Assembly: GCA_002839825.1 (NCBI GenBank)
Contig: PGYU01000023.1
Location: 1 to 45,284 of the forward strand
From: Ignavibacteriae bacterium HGW-Ignavibacteriae-1
Lineage (GTDB): Bacteria > Bacteroidota > Ignavibacteria > Kapaibacteriales > UBA2268
Length of the DNA: 45,284 nt
Reading direction: 5' to 3'
In this document: positions 1-9,797 of the stretch, piece by piece
Numbering within the stretch: position 1 is the first letter of the stretch
Layout: the number at the start of each line of letters is the position of its first letter
Notes under the pieces: model-generated
The model's input: only the letters and a program-made list of their open reading frames with translations
The model's database searches: none
Told to the model about the DNA's origin: nothing
Program-made: the position numbers and the translations under genes

Positions 1-77
1 TGTCTCAAGGCGTATATAGTTTGCTGCTGAAAGCACCTTGGAGTATTCATTATCAACAAATTCTGATACTAAGATGA
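1..77 (+). CDS. 3' end of an upstream T9SS cargo paralogue (partial)
   Basis: Reading from base 3, the first 77 bases encode the last 24 residues of a protein that begins outside the window and stops at TGA 75-77. The residues (SQGVYSLLLKAPW..., ending in ILILR) are identical to the C-terminus of the next gene, because the DNA itself is an exact repeat of 3720-3796. They have the look of a T9SS type A sorting domain end (GxYxLxL followed by a basic final residue). The stop overlaps the start codon of the next gene in an ATGA arrangement, which suggests translational coupling within one operon. How much longer the gene is, and whether the identity continues to the left, cannot be seen. Confidence 0.7.
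   Translation, partial: SQGVYSLLLKAPWSIHYQQILILR
1..77 (+). repeat. 77-base direct repeat, copy 1
   Basis: Bases 1-77 are identical to 3720-3796. The sequences diverge at the next base (A here, C in the other copy). The left boundary cannot be determined because the window starts here, so 77 is a minimum length. This copy leads into a complete gene with its own signal peptide. Confidence 0.97.
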
Positions 78-3000
78 AATCAATCATTTTCGCATTTCTT
101 TTGCTCCTTGCGGTAAACACGCAAGCCCAAAATAACAGCCCGCAATTTTTCAATTGGCATTTTGGAACTCAGGAAGCTATTACTTTCAAAACTCCTGACT
201 TAGAGCCAATAAGCTATCGAAATAGTGCAATGATAACTCGTGGAGGCTGTGCCAGTATATCCGATATGGACACCAATTTGCTTTTTTATACAAACGGTCA
301 CCAAGTTTGGGACAGATTCAACAAACAAATGCCCAATGGATTTGATTTGAGAGGACATCAATCATCATCTCAATCCGCCTTAATTGTAAAAAAACCCGGC
401 ACTGATTATTTGTATTACATATTTACTGTTGGTGTTTGTAATGATTTCAGGAATGATAATTTTTGTTATTCAATAGTTGACATGAATGCCAATGGCGGTG
501 CCGGTGATGTTATTGAGAAAAATGTCCCAATTCATGACAGAATGGTTGCCGAAAAACAAACGGCTGTAATGCATCGAAACGGTAAAGATTATTGGATAAT
601 TGCTCATGAAGGTGAACACGATAATTTTGTAATTGCTTTACTTACTAAAAATGGTATTGAATCAGTCAAAGTCCAAAAAATTGGTCCTGAGTATTACAAA
701 ACAGATACAAATCTCTATGTAAAAAGAGGTAATCTCAAAGCAAACATTCGAGGCGATAGACTTGCGGCGGTCTCATATAGCCAAAATGAGATGCAATTTT
801 TCAAATTTGACAGAGAAAACGGTATTATTTTTGATTATCTGCCAATTTCATTAGATACTAATGGATATTATGGCGTCGAATTTTCACCTTCCGGTCAACT
901 ACTTTATGTTTCATTTAAGAAAATGAGAAATCACCCTCAAAATAAAATTTTGATACAATTCGATATTAATATTTATGACAGAGATTCGATTGAAAAATCT
1001 GTAGAAGTTATAATTGAAAGTTCGCGTGATGATCATTCAATTGGTTCCTTGCAAATTGCACCAAATGGTAAAATTTATTTTCCTCATTACTCGGTGGTTC
1101 ATTGGACAATTGAATATAATTTAGGTGTTATAAATAAACCGGATTTGCGTGGAACGGCATGTGAAGCAAGTAAGAAAGCCTTATTTCTGAAGAATCAACA
1201 GCCTAGTGATGGTTTACCAAATTATTGTGTAACAAAAATGCTTGAATACGAGGGATTAGAATTATATGGTCAGGATGTATGCTTAAATGAAGATATTGAA
1301 ATTGAAGTTGAAGTTTTCCCAAACGATTTAAATTATACATACAAATGGACTGGTCCGAATGGATTCACTTCTACTTTACCAATATTTAAAATTGAAAAAG
1401 CGATGTTAATAAATGAGGGTTATTATGTTGTGGAAACATATCAGTCTGGTGTTTTTAAAATGAAAGACTCCATTTATATAAAAGTTCATCCACTTCCGAC
1501 AGTCAAAATTATTGGTCCAAAGTTTATTTGTCAGCCAAGCTTTGAACTATTACAAGTTGATTCGGTCAAACCCGGTATAGAATATTTATGGTCTGATAGT
1601 ACAGTAGGCACTGAAATATGGGTCGATCAGCCCGGTTTATATCATGTTATTACCACAAATAGTTTTGGTTGCCGCGATACAGCTTATTTTAATTTAAAAG
1701 CAGGTGATTTAGATGTAGAAATATTAGGCGCTCTCGGAATTTGTGAAAATGGAGTAACAACTTTAAAAGCTAACAAAAGTAAGGCTATTGATGGTAGGAA
1801 TTATACATATCTATGGTCAACAGGCGACACTACAGAGAGTATAACTGTCTCAGAAGCAGGCGAGTATTCTTTGCAAATTATTAGAGAAGGTGGATGTTTT
1901 GGTTATGACACTGTTGATGTAGTGAATTTCCCGTCGCCTGAAATAGACTTTTCGCATCTCGGTAATTTGAGTATTTGTGATGAAAGCGGTATTAGGCTTT
2001 ATGTTAAGGCACATGATTTCAATTCGACATATGTTTGGGATGATGGGGTAGTCGGTTCATCTCGAGTTGTAACTACAACCGGAAAATACAAACTCTACGT
2101 CACAAATGCGAATTTGTGCATTGATTCAGCCGAAGTCGAAGTTAAATTTGGCGAGAAACCCGATGTAGAAGTCGAATTCAGCAATGATTTGAATATTTGC
2201 AGCGGTGATTCAGTTGTTGTTTCCGTTAATTTTGATACCGATAAAAACTCAATTAAGTGGAATGACGGAAGTACAGATTTAGCCCGGACTTTCTATGAAA
2301 GTGGGATATTCCGATGTGTCGTTTCAAATGATATTGGCTGCAGCGATACAACTGAATTTGAAATCAAAGTATTCGACATCGATAAACCTGAAATAATTGC
2401 CGACAAAATATACGTTTGCGAAGCCGGAACTCCCGTTACTTTATCCGCAAATCAAGTCTATCACGAATATTTATGGTCAAACGGCGCTACAACACAAAGC
2501 ACTGTGATTGATAAACAGGGCATTTATAAATTAATTGTTAGCAATGAAATTGGCTGCAGCGATTCAGCCGAAATTGAAATTTTCATAATGCCGATGAATA
2601 AACCTGAAATTGTAGCGAGCAAAAATTTCTTTTGCGAAAATGACACATTAACGCTTACCGCAAATGGAGATTACGCAACATATCAGTGGTCCGATGGCTC
2701 AACAAATTCGAGCATCATAGTCAGAAATTCAGGCACATATAAAGTAATTGTTTCCAATGAAATCGGATGTGTTGATTCAGCCGAGATATTCATAGATGCG
2801 ATACAAATTGCATTTGAATTCACCCAAAATAATTATGAAGGTGACATTAAGTGTACCGGCGAGGAATCAACAATAGTACTCAATTTGAGGAATTTGACTC
2901 AAACTGCGACTATAATTAATGAATTAATTCTCGAAAATCAAATAGACTTTCGTGTGATTTCGCCGAATTTGCCTTTCACATTGGCTGCGGATGAAAATCG

Positions 3001-3796
3001 AGAAATAATTATCGTCGCGAATTCGCTCGTCCCGGGGAATTTTGAAACGAGCATAAAAGCAATTTCTAACGAACCATGTTATTTCGAGACATCAACAAAT
3101 ATCACTCAAAAATTTATACAGGATATTAGCTTCAGTTTGCCCGATATTGAAGCTATTGCCGGGGAACAGCTTTGCATCCCGATTTACGGCAAAATCAATT
3201 GCGGCGCTTCGCCATTTGTTTCATCGGCTACCATTCAAATCAGTTTTGATGCGGAATATTTCAATCCTATTAGCCTCAAATCGGGAGCGAATTTTACAAA
3301 AGTCATCGAAAATGGCATTTGTACTGTGACTATTGATTACGCATCACTAAATCTTACAGAAACCGAAACAATGATTGACGAACTTTGCGGTGTAGTCCTT
3401 ATCGGTCAACCTGAAACAACACCATTGCAACTAACTTATGATGATGAAGCAAGCGATTTCATAGAAATTGAATCCGTTGATGGCAGCTTGAAAATCGAAG
3501 CTTGTGCAATTGAGGTTAGAGCTGTCCAATATTTCACCCCAACTGCAATGTCAGTTTCGCCACTTCCTGCAAATGACAACCTCAGCGTTACGATTGAATC
3601 AGGTTCTATTGGCACATTTGAACTCATTCTCGTCGCTTTCGACGGCACCCAAGGAGTTTTAAAAACATGGGAAAACATGCAATCAAGCTCGGTTGATTTA
3701 TTATTCGACGTTAGCAATTTGTCTCAAGGCGTATATAGTTTGCTGCTGAAAGCACCTTGGAGTATTCATTATCAACAAATTCTGATACTAAGATGA
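74..3796 (+). CDS. Secreted beta-propeller / Ig-like / cohesin-like protein with T9SS sorting domain
   Basis: Protein of 1240 residues, probably exported by Sec and then across the outer membrane by T9SS. I start it at ATG 74, which opens directly into a signal peptide (MKSIIFAFLLLLAVNTQAQ, cleavage after AQA or nearby); an ATG at 38 in the same frame would only translate the repeat. Residues about 25-390 form a beta-propeller-like N-domain typical of Bacteroidota surface proteins (ASISD, LLFYTNG, VWDR, QMPNG, YYIFTV). About 394-905 hold seven Ig/PKD-like modules with the pattern C...YLWS.G...G.Y...V.N..GC.D. About 1019-1140 form a cohesin-like module (LPDIEAIAGEQLCIPIYGKI). The T9SS type A domain lies at about 1152-1240. 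The substrate is unknown. It overlaps the preceding stop by ATGA. The last 77 bases are the second copy of the repeat. Confidence 0.85.
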   Translation: MKSIIFAFLLLLAVNTQAQNNSPQFFNWHFGTQEAITFKTPDLEPISYRNSAMITRGGCASISDMDTNLLFYTNGHQVWDRFNKQMPNGFDLRGHQSSSQSALIVKKPGTDYLYYIFTVGVCNDFRNDNFCYSIVDMNANGGAGDVIEKNVPIHDRMVAEKQTAVMHRNGKDYWIIAHEGEHDNFVIALLTKNGIESVKVQKIGPEYYKTDTNLYVKRGNLKANIRGDRLAAVSYSQNEMQFFKFDRENGIIFDYLPISLDTNGYYGVEFSPSGQLLYVSFKKMRNHPQNKILIQFDINIYDRDSIEKSVEVIIESSRDDHSIGSLQIAPNGKIYFPHYSVVHWTIEYNLGVINKPDLRGTACEASKKALFLKNQQPSDGLPNYCVTKMLEYEGLELYGQDVCLNEDIEIEVEVFPNDLNYTYKWTGPNGFTSTLPIFKIEKAMLINEGYYVVETYQSGVFKMKDSIYIKVHPLPTVKIIGPKFICQPSFELLQVDSVKPGIEYLWSDSTVGTEIWVDQPGLYHVITTNSFGCRDTAYFNLKAGDLDVEILGALGICENGVTTLKANKSKAIDGRNYTYLWSTGDTTESITVSEAGEYSLQIIREGGCFGYDTVDVVNFPSPEIDFSHLGNLSICDESGIRLYVKAHDFNSTYVWDDGVVGSSRVVTTTGKYKLYVTNANLCIDSAEVEVKFGEKPDVEVEFSNDLNICSGDSVVVSVNFDTDKNSIKWNDGSTDLARTFYESGIFRCVVSNDIGCSDTTEFEIKVFDIDKPEIIADKIYVCEAGTPVTLSANQVYHEYLWSNGATTQSTVIDKQGIYKLIVSNEIGCSDSAEIEIFIMPMNKPEIVASKNFFCENDTLTLTANGDYATYQWSDGSTNSSIIVRNSGTYKVIVSNEIGCVDSAEIFIDAIQIAFEFTQNNYEGDIKCTGEESTIVLNLRNLTQTATIINELILENQIDFRVISPNLPFTLAADENREIIIVANSLVPGNFETSIKAISNEPCYFETSTNITQKFIQDISFSLPDIEAIAGEQLCIPIYGKINCGASPFVSSATIQISFDAEYFNPISLKSGANFTKVIENGICTVTIDYASLNLTETETMIDELCGVVLIGQPETTPLQLTYDDEASDFIEIESVDGSLKIEACAIEVRAVQYFTPTAMSVSPLPANDNLSVTIESGSIGTFELILVAFDGTQGVLKTWENMQSSSVDLLFDVSNLSQGVYSLLLKAPWSIHYQQILILR
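3720..3796 (+). repeat. 77-base direct repeat, copy 2, at a gene-truncating junction
   Basis: Identical to bases 1-77. It encodes the end of the first full paralogue and its stop codon. Immediately after it (3797/3798) the sequence enters the middle of the N-domain of the next paralogue, with no start codon or signal peptide. The repeat therefore marks a junction where about 30-40 codons of the second paralogue are absent. Confidence 0.97.
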
Positions 3797-3866
3797 CTTC
3801 GGTGGCAGAGCTTCTATCACTTTTAATACGCCCAATCTTGAGCCGGTCATTTCCGGGCAAAGCAGT

Positions 3867-6800
3867 ATGGCTCAACTCGAAGGCAGCGCCAGCATTTCCG
3901 ACAAGTATGGCAATCTACTTTTTTACTCAAACGGAGTTAATGTTTGGGATAAAAATAATCTTCAAATGCCTAACGGATTCAAGCTTAGTGGTCATGCATC
4001 ATCTACACAAACGGTATTGATATTGCGTCAGCCCGGCAGTCGCAATATTCATTACATTTTTACCGTTGGCAAAGGTCCATATTTGGTTGACTCGCCTCAA
4101 GATTTTTGCTATTCTATTGTTGATATTGACGCAAATTTGGGAAATGGTGATGTTGTTGAGAAAAATATTTTGCTTCATCAACCTGTTACCGAAAAACTTA
4201 CAGCAGTTTTGCACAGCAACAATGAAGATTTCTGGGTGATTGCACATGAAATGGATTCACCAAGATTTGTTGTGGCACTTTTGACCAAAAATGGAATTGA
4301 GTATGTAAAAACACAATCAATTGGTCCATCTCATGACGCAGGTAGTGGCTTGAACAAAGACGGTGTAATCGGGCAAATGAAAGCAAATCGCAAAGGCGAC
4401 CGTTTGGCAGCTGTTACGAATACAAGCAAAGAGCTTCAGCTTTTCAAATTTGACCGTAACAAAGGCGAATTGTCCGATTTTGTCGCTGTCACTATGGATA
4501 CTGTCGCAGGATATTACGGTTTGGAATTTTCCGCATCGGGGCAATTTGTCTATGTAACAAATATCTTTACTCGCTTGTTGCAATTTGACATCAGTTCCTA
4601 CCAACGCCCAATTATCGAATCATCGCGAAAGCCAATTTATGATGAATATTCTACAGAAGTAGAGACTTTTGGGCAATTGCAAATCGGTCCAAACAATAAA
4701 ATATATCTTGCCATTCATAATTTGAAGGCACTTGGAGTAATCAACAAACCTGATTTGCCCGGCAACTCGTGCAATTTCCAATATGCTGGTTTTTTACTGA
4801 CGAAAGGCGGCTCTACATATGGTTTGCCGAATTTCCTTGTCACCGAATACGATTACCGATTGGAAATCTCGGCTCAAGACGTTTGCATTGGCGATACCAT
4901 AAACATTTCCGCGAGAGTTATACCGTCTGCGGATGAATATCGCTATGTTTGGCGAGGACCGAATTCATTTTATTCCGAATCCCAAAATATTACAATTGCT
5001 AATGCGCGTGATTTTAACGAAGGATATTATGTCCTCGAAGTATTTGAATTTTTTCATCTCCGATACAAAGACTCGGTCTATATCAAAGTTCACCCATTTC
5101 CCGAAGTTGAAATTGTCGGCACAGACACGATTTGTCCACCTGAAAAAGCGAATTTAAAAATCAAGAATAGTCAGCAGGGTGTAGCATATTTATGGTCAAC
5201 GGGAGAAATAGGGGATGAAATTTTCGTTGACAGTCCGGGCACATATCACGTAACAGCAACATCGAAAGCGGGATGCGTTGCGGATGCTTCATTTAATGTG
5301 TTTGCAGGGAACAATTTAATCGTAAATATCCTTGGGAAAAAAATCATGTGCGAAGGTGAATCCATCACTTTGAGCACTGACAGAGTCAGCGATATTGAGG
5401 GCGAATACACCTATTTGTGGTCAACCGGAGAAACAAGTCCCGAAATAATTGTAAGTACGCCGGGTAGTTATTCCGTCACTGTTTATCATAGCGGTGGTTG
5501 CACCGGAACTGATGAAATTCTTGTCGAAATTGCCCCAAATCCAATTGTGAAGCTGTCGCACGAAGGGACTTTCAATTTATGTGTCGGCGACGAAATGGAT
5601 ATTTGGGTAATTGACCCAATTGCTGAAAATAATTATTTTTGGCATGACGAAATGGCTGATTTGACGCGTAAAATAACTCAGACAGGAATATATAAAATTT
5701 ATGTAGTGAATGAGTTTGATTGCATAGATTCCGCCGAAGTCGAAATTATATTTCACGAAAAACCAATTTTTGATATAATTTATGATAATGATTTGATTTT
5801 TTGCAAAGGCGATTCGGTTAATGTTACGATAAATTATGATTTTGACAATGAAACAATACTTTGGAATGACGGAATTAGCGCAAGTTCCCGCACGATTCAC
5901 GAGAATGGGATCTATTCTTTCCGTATTACAAATCAATACGGCTGCTATGATAGCGCTGCATTTGAAGTACAAATTATTGAAATCGAAAAACCTGAAATTA
6001 TCCCAACTAAATATTTCGTTTGCGAAGGCGATACATTAACTTTGTTTGCCGTCGGAAATTATCATTCATATTTGTGGGATGATGGAACTACGTCGCCGAG
6101 CACAATTGTCAAAGGTGCGGGCAAATATAAATTATACGTCCGAAACGAATATGGGTGCACCGATTCGGCAGAAATCATAATCCAAGACATCAGCGTTGGA
6201 ATCAGTTTTTCGCAAGAGTTGTACGAAGGGGCAACTGTTTGCACTGGCAATGAATCAATAATCGAATTGACATTGAAAAACGATACTCAAACTGAAACAA
6301 TTATTAAGGAATTAATCCTTGACGATAATTCCAACTTCAGAATTATCTCACCAAAAGTTCCGTTTAAAATTGCAGCTTTAGACTCAGAGCCAATTTTAAT
6401 CGCATCATTTTCACAATCTACAGGAATATTTCTGACAAAAATTACAGCAATATCGGACGAACCTTGTTATACCGAATCATTTTCTGAGGCGAAGCAAATA
6501 TTTTATTTAACCAATATTGTGCGATTGCCGGATATGGTGGTAGATGCCGGAGAAAGTCTTTGCATACCAATTTATGGCAAAATTAACTGTGGAGCCACGC
6601 CCTTAGATTCTCGTGTGAAATTGGAAATAATTTTTGACGCAGAATATTTCAATCCGATTAGCCTAAAATCCGGCACTACTTTCACAAAAATTATCGAAAA
6701 TGGCATTTGCAAAGTAACTATCGAGTACGACTTATTGCTACTCACAGATTCGGAAGAAATAATTGATATGCTTTGCGGAGTGGCACTCATTGGCAGAGTT

Positions 6801-7190
6801 GTCCCGACAGAATTGATTTTTGCCGATGCTGACTGGCATGATAATTTAATTTCGACAGAAAAGATTAATGGAAGTTTGGCAATCGAAGCTTGTATAATTG
6901 AATTGCGTCCTATTAAATATATAACACCGCCAATACTGCAAATTGCCCCAAATCCTGCATCTGAAACAGTTAAACTTACTATCACAAGTACACAAGATGG
7001 AATGCATAACCTGAGTATCTTCGACCTGAGCGGCATTGAAATTGCATCATTTGATTTTATTAATTCAGATAATTCACCAAAAATTAATAATTTTTACTTA
7101 TATTCGAGTGATTTTAAAAACGGATTTTATATTATTCGTTTAAAAGCACCTGATACGGTGATATTTGAAAAATTGATAATTGAAAATTAA
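3867..7190 (+). CDS. T9SS cargo paralogue lacking its signal peptide (N-terminally truncated)
   Basis: From ATG 3867 the protein has 1107 residues, but homology to its neighbours runs back in frame to base 3798 (FGGRASITFNTPNLEPV, matching FGTQEAITFKTPDLEPI of the preceding gene). Between the in-frame stop at 3789-3791 and 3867 there is no ATG, GTG or TTG, so 3867 is only the first available start, not the ancestral one. The rest is intact: propeller-like N-domain (ASISDKYGNLLFYSNG), six Ig/PKD-like modules, the linker with SFSQELYEG, the cohesin-like module (LPDMVVDAGESLCIPIYG) and a T9SS type A domain (APNPASETVKL...NGFYIIRL). As assembled it could not be exported, so it is either a pseudogene, a recombination product or an assembly chimera. 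Its TAA overlaps the next ATG by one base (TAATG). Confidence 0.75.
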   Translation: MAQLEGSASISDKYGNLLFYSNGVNVWDKNNLQMPNGFKLSGHASSTQTVLILRQPGSRNIHYIFTVGKGPYLVDSPQDFCYSIVDIDANLGNGDVVEKNILLHQPVTEKLTAVLHSNNEDFWVIAHEMDSPRFVVALLTKNGIEYVKTQSIGPSHDAGSGLNKDGVIGQMKANRKGDRLAAVTNTSKELQLFKFDRNKGELSDFVAVTMDTVAGYYGLEFSASGQFVYVTNIFTRLLQFDISSYQRPIIESSRKPIYDEYSTEVETFGQLQIGPNNKIYLAIHNLKALGVINKPDLPGNSCNFQYAGFLLTKGGSTYGLPNFLVTEYDYRLEISAQDVCIGDTINISARVIPSADEYRYVWRGPNSFYSESQNITIANARDFNEGYYVLEVFEFFHLRYKDSVYIKVHPFPEVEIVGTDTICPPEKANLKIKNSQQGVAYLWSTGEIGDEIFVDSPGTYHVTATSKAGCVADASFNVFAGNNLIVNILGKKIMCEGESITLSTDRVSDIEGEYTYLWSTGETSPEIIVSTPGSYSVTVYHSGGCTGTDEILVEIAPNPIVKLSHEGTFNLCVGDEMDIWVIDPIAENNYFWHDEMADLTRKITQTGIYKIYVVNEFDCIDSAEVEIIFHEKPIFDIIYDNDLIFCKGDSVNVTINYDFDNETILWNDGISASSRTIHENGIYSFRITNQYGCYDSAAFEVQIIEIEKPEIIPTKYFVCEGDTLTLFAVGNYHSYLWDDGTTSPSTIVKGAGKYKLYVRNEYGCTDSAEIIIQDISVGISFSQELYEGATVCTGNESIIELTLKNDTQTETIIKELILDDNSNFRIISPKVPFKIAALDSEPILIASFSQSTGIFLTKITAISDEPCYTESFSEAKQIFYLTNIVRLPDMVVDAGESLCIPIYGKINCGATPLDSRVKLEIIFDAEYFNPISLKSGTTFTKIIENGICKVTIEYDLLLLTDSEEIIDMLCGVALIGRVVPTELIFADADWHDNLISTEKINGSLAIEACIIELRPIKYITPPILQIAPNPASETVKLTITSTQDGMHNLSIFDLSGIEIASFDFINSDNSPKINNFYLYSSDFKNGFYIIRLKAPDTVIFEKLIIEN

Positions 7191-9796
7191 TGCGTTTCAC
7201 AATAATTTTTGTTTTTTATTTTTTATTTTTTTCAACCGGTTCTTACTCTCAAAAAGAGAGCTATAGCTGGTATTTTGGTGCTAACGCCGCCATCACATTC
7301 GATACTCCCGATGGCGAACCAATTGCTTTGAATAATTCTCTGGTAAACACTCTGGAAGGCGTATCTTCGATTTCCGATTCAACCGGCAAATTGATGTTTT
7401 ACTCGGACGGCGTTCGCGTTTGGAATTCTCAACACAAGGTGATGAATCCGGACACATCAATGCACGGTCATTTCAGCTCAACACAAAGCGCTTTGATTGT
7501 CAAAAAACCCGGCGTCAATAGTATTTATTATATTTTTACTGTAGATGCAGGACAATATTTTGACAACATTGACCCAACCCAACCGGAAAACAAAGGGCTT
7601 TGCTGTACAGTAATTGATGCAGAGCTAAACGATGGTTTGGGAGAAATTGTTGAAATCAATACACTAATTCAAAAACCGGCAGCAGAAAAACTTACCGCCA
7701 CAATTCATTATAATAATCAAGACCTTTGGATAGTCAGCCATGAATGGAATAGTGACAATTTCATATCGGTTTTGCTTACTGACCAAGGAATTGAGGATGT
7801 GATAAATTCTTCCGTCGGCTTAAATTATACGGGTTCCTATCTTCGTTCAATCGGCATGATGAAATTTTCACCATGCGGTACTAAATTAGCTGCGGCTGTC
7901 AACGAGTATGATTTTGTGGAATTATATTCGTTCGATAATTCTACAGGTAAAGTTTTCGACCCTATTTCAATTCGTACTTTCGGCAGATATAGTAATTATG
8001 GAGTAGAATTTTCGCCAAACGGCAATAAACTCTATGTGTCAGATTTTACCCAACGTTCGATACATCAATATGATGTAACTGACTTAAATGCTGATTTAGT
8101 CAATTTAAGCGGACGTAAAATATATGGTAATAGTAACAGAGCCGTACCCGGAGCTTTGCAAATCGGTCCTAACGGTAAAATTTATATTGCTTTGCTTAAC
8201 TCAAATTATCTTGACGTTATCGAAAACCCGAATCTGACAGGCGATGAATGTAATTATCGTGCTGATGCGGTCAGATTAGCATCAGTGAAATTTTCTGCAA
8301 AATCACTCTATGGACTGCCGAATATGTCCCAAGGGTATTTCTTCATGAAAAGCAACTTGCGTGACACTATCGTTTGCGGCGGTGATAATTTAATTATTGA
8401 CCCTGTAACAAATGTATTATTTAACGAGATGACATTCATCTGGGAAGGTCCCAATGGATATATCTCTACAAAATATTTTCTAAAGATTGATGACTTTTCC
8501 GAAAATGATGCCGGTAAATATTATTTCAAAGCATTTTTCCGCGAATATGTGATTTCCGACAGCATTTTAATAAGCTATAGTCAAATTCCGATTGCGAAAA
8601 TAATCGGCGACAGCATAATTTGTTCCGATGCTCCAATCATACTGTCATCTCAATTCGAAGCTCACGAATACATTTGGTCAACGGGCGAATCTACTCAATC
8701 AATTGAAGTCAATCAACCCGGTACATATATTTTGACTTTGTTAAATGACGGGCATTGCTCGGACTCAGATACATTGCTTGTCAGAGCCGAAATTGCAAAG
8801 TTCGAATTTATCAATGCAAATGATGCTCAATTTGGCGAAATTTGCCTTGGGGAAAGTCTCGAAATAAATTTATCTATTAAAAATGTGACCGGAATTGACG
8901 TATTAATCAAAGATGTCAAGCTGCTTCATTCTTCGAGCGAGATTGAAATGAGCAATGCCATTAATATTTTAGTCAAAAAGGACGAGATTTTTGAACTAAA
9001 AAAGATTGTAAAATCTGATATTATTGCAATGGTTGATGATACTCTGACATTTATTATTTCTGATTTTTGCAAAGTTGAAGATAATTTGCCAATAAAAGGT
9101 AAAATTATCGCTATCAATACGATTTCTATTCCTGAGATTGAAACCGCTCCGGGCGATGATATTTGCATTCCGGTTTATGCAAGATTAGATTGCAACGATG
9201 CGCAAGAATTGGAATCAGATGTGGAATTTGAAGTTTCATTCAATGCTGACTATTTTTATCCAAATAATATTACTAATGGTGAAATAGTGTCCAATGAAGT
9301 TGTTGATGGGAAAAGAATTTTGAAAATGAAAATAGATGATTTTACTCTAAGCAATGGCGGAAATGAATTAACTCAAATTTGTGGCAAAGTACTAGTTGGC
9401 AATGATATTGACGAAGCGCTTGTGATAGACAATGCAGTGTGGGACAGCGATTTAATCAGAAGTTCCTATTCCTACGGCAACTTGAAAATTAGAGCTTGTG
9501 CTTTGGAAATCAGACCTATTAATTATTTCAAACCCGCTAGCTTGACCGTAAAATCTGCCATTGGCGAGCCACAAGTAAATATTTTGCTCGAAGGAATGAC
9601 AGAAGGCGAGTATGAATTAACAATTTTCAATTCAGCCGGATTTGAAATTGAAAACTATAATTATCATAATTTGCGAAAAGAATTATTTATACATGAAATT
9701 GAATTCAGTACTTCAACTCTGCCTACCGGAATTTACATCGCTACTTTGAAATCGCCTTGGAACTTTAAATCCGAAAAATTTATAATCGTTAAATAA
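7190..9796 (+). CDS. Secreted beta-propeller / Ig-like protein with T9SS-type C-terminus, short paralogue
   Basis: 868 residues; third full member of the tandem family. Signal peptide at residues 1-20 (MRFTIIFVFYFLFFSTGSYSQ). The N-domain at about 25-390 keeps the family motifs (WYFGANAAITFDTPDGEPI, SSISD, LMFYSDG, VWNSQHKVM, YYIFTVD). Only two Ig-like modules follow (about 395-530; YIWSTGESTQSIEVNQPG is clear), against seven and six in the two genes upstream. Then come the linker, the cohesin-like module (IPEIETAPGDDICIPVYARLDC) and a C-terminal domain ending in LPTGIYIATLKSPWN, consistent with T9SS sorting although the usual NP motif is degraded. Its start overlaps the previous stop (TAATG), which implies coupled translation. 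It converges with the minus-strand gene one base away, with no visible terminator. Confidence 0.85.
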   Translation: MRFTIIFVFYFLFFSTGSYSQKESYSWYFGANAAITFDTPDGEPIALNNSLVNTLEGVSSISDSTGKLMFYSDGVRVWNSQHKVMNPDTSMHGHFSSTQSALIVKKPGVNSIYYIFTVDAGQYFDNIDPTQPENKGLCCTVIDAELNDGLGEIVEINTLIQKPAAEKLTATIHYNNQDLWIVSHEWNSDNFISVLLTDQGIEDVINSSVGLNYTGSYLRSIGMMKFSPCGTKLAAAVNEYDFVELYSFDNSTGKVFDPISIRTFGRYSNYGVEFSPNGNKLYVSDFTQRSIHQYDVTDLNADLVNLSGRKIYGNSNRAVPGALQIGPNGKIYIALLNSNYLDVIENPNLTGDECNYRADAVRLASVKFSAKSLYGLPNMSQGYFFMKSNLRDTIVCGGDNLIIDPVTNVLFNEMTFIWEGPNGYISTKYFLKIDDFSENDAGKYYFKAFFREYVISDSILISYSQIPIAKIIGDSIICSDAPIILSSQFEAHEYIWSTGESTQSIEVNQPGTYILTLLNDGHCSDSDTLLVRAEIAKFEFINANDAQFGEICLGESLEINLSIKNVTGIDVLIKDVKLLHSSSEIEMSNAINILVKKDEIFELKKIVKSDIIAMVDDTLTFIISDFCKVEDNLPIKGKIIAINTISIPEIETAPGDDICIPVYARLDCNDAQELESDVEFEVSFNADYFYPNNITNGEIVSNEVVDGKRILKMKIDDFTLSNGGNELTQICGKVLVGNDIDEALVIDNAVWDSDLIRSSYSYGNLKIRACALEIRPINYFKPASLTVKSAIGEPQVNILLEGMTEGEYELTIFNSAGFEIENYNYHNLRKELFIHEIEFSTSTLPTGIYIATLKSPWNFKSEKFIIVK

Positions 9797-9797
9797 T

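Noticed and set aside
3757-4020. 87-codon open frame across the repeat junction
   Set aside because: Its first residues are just the 77-base repeat read in another frame, and the rest overlaps the real paralogue frame. The same repeat explains the false 12-residue extension of the gene at 74.
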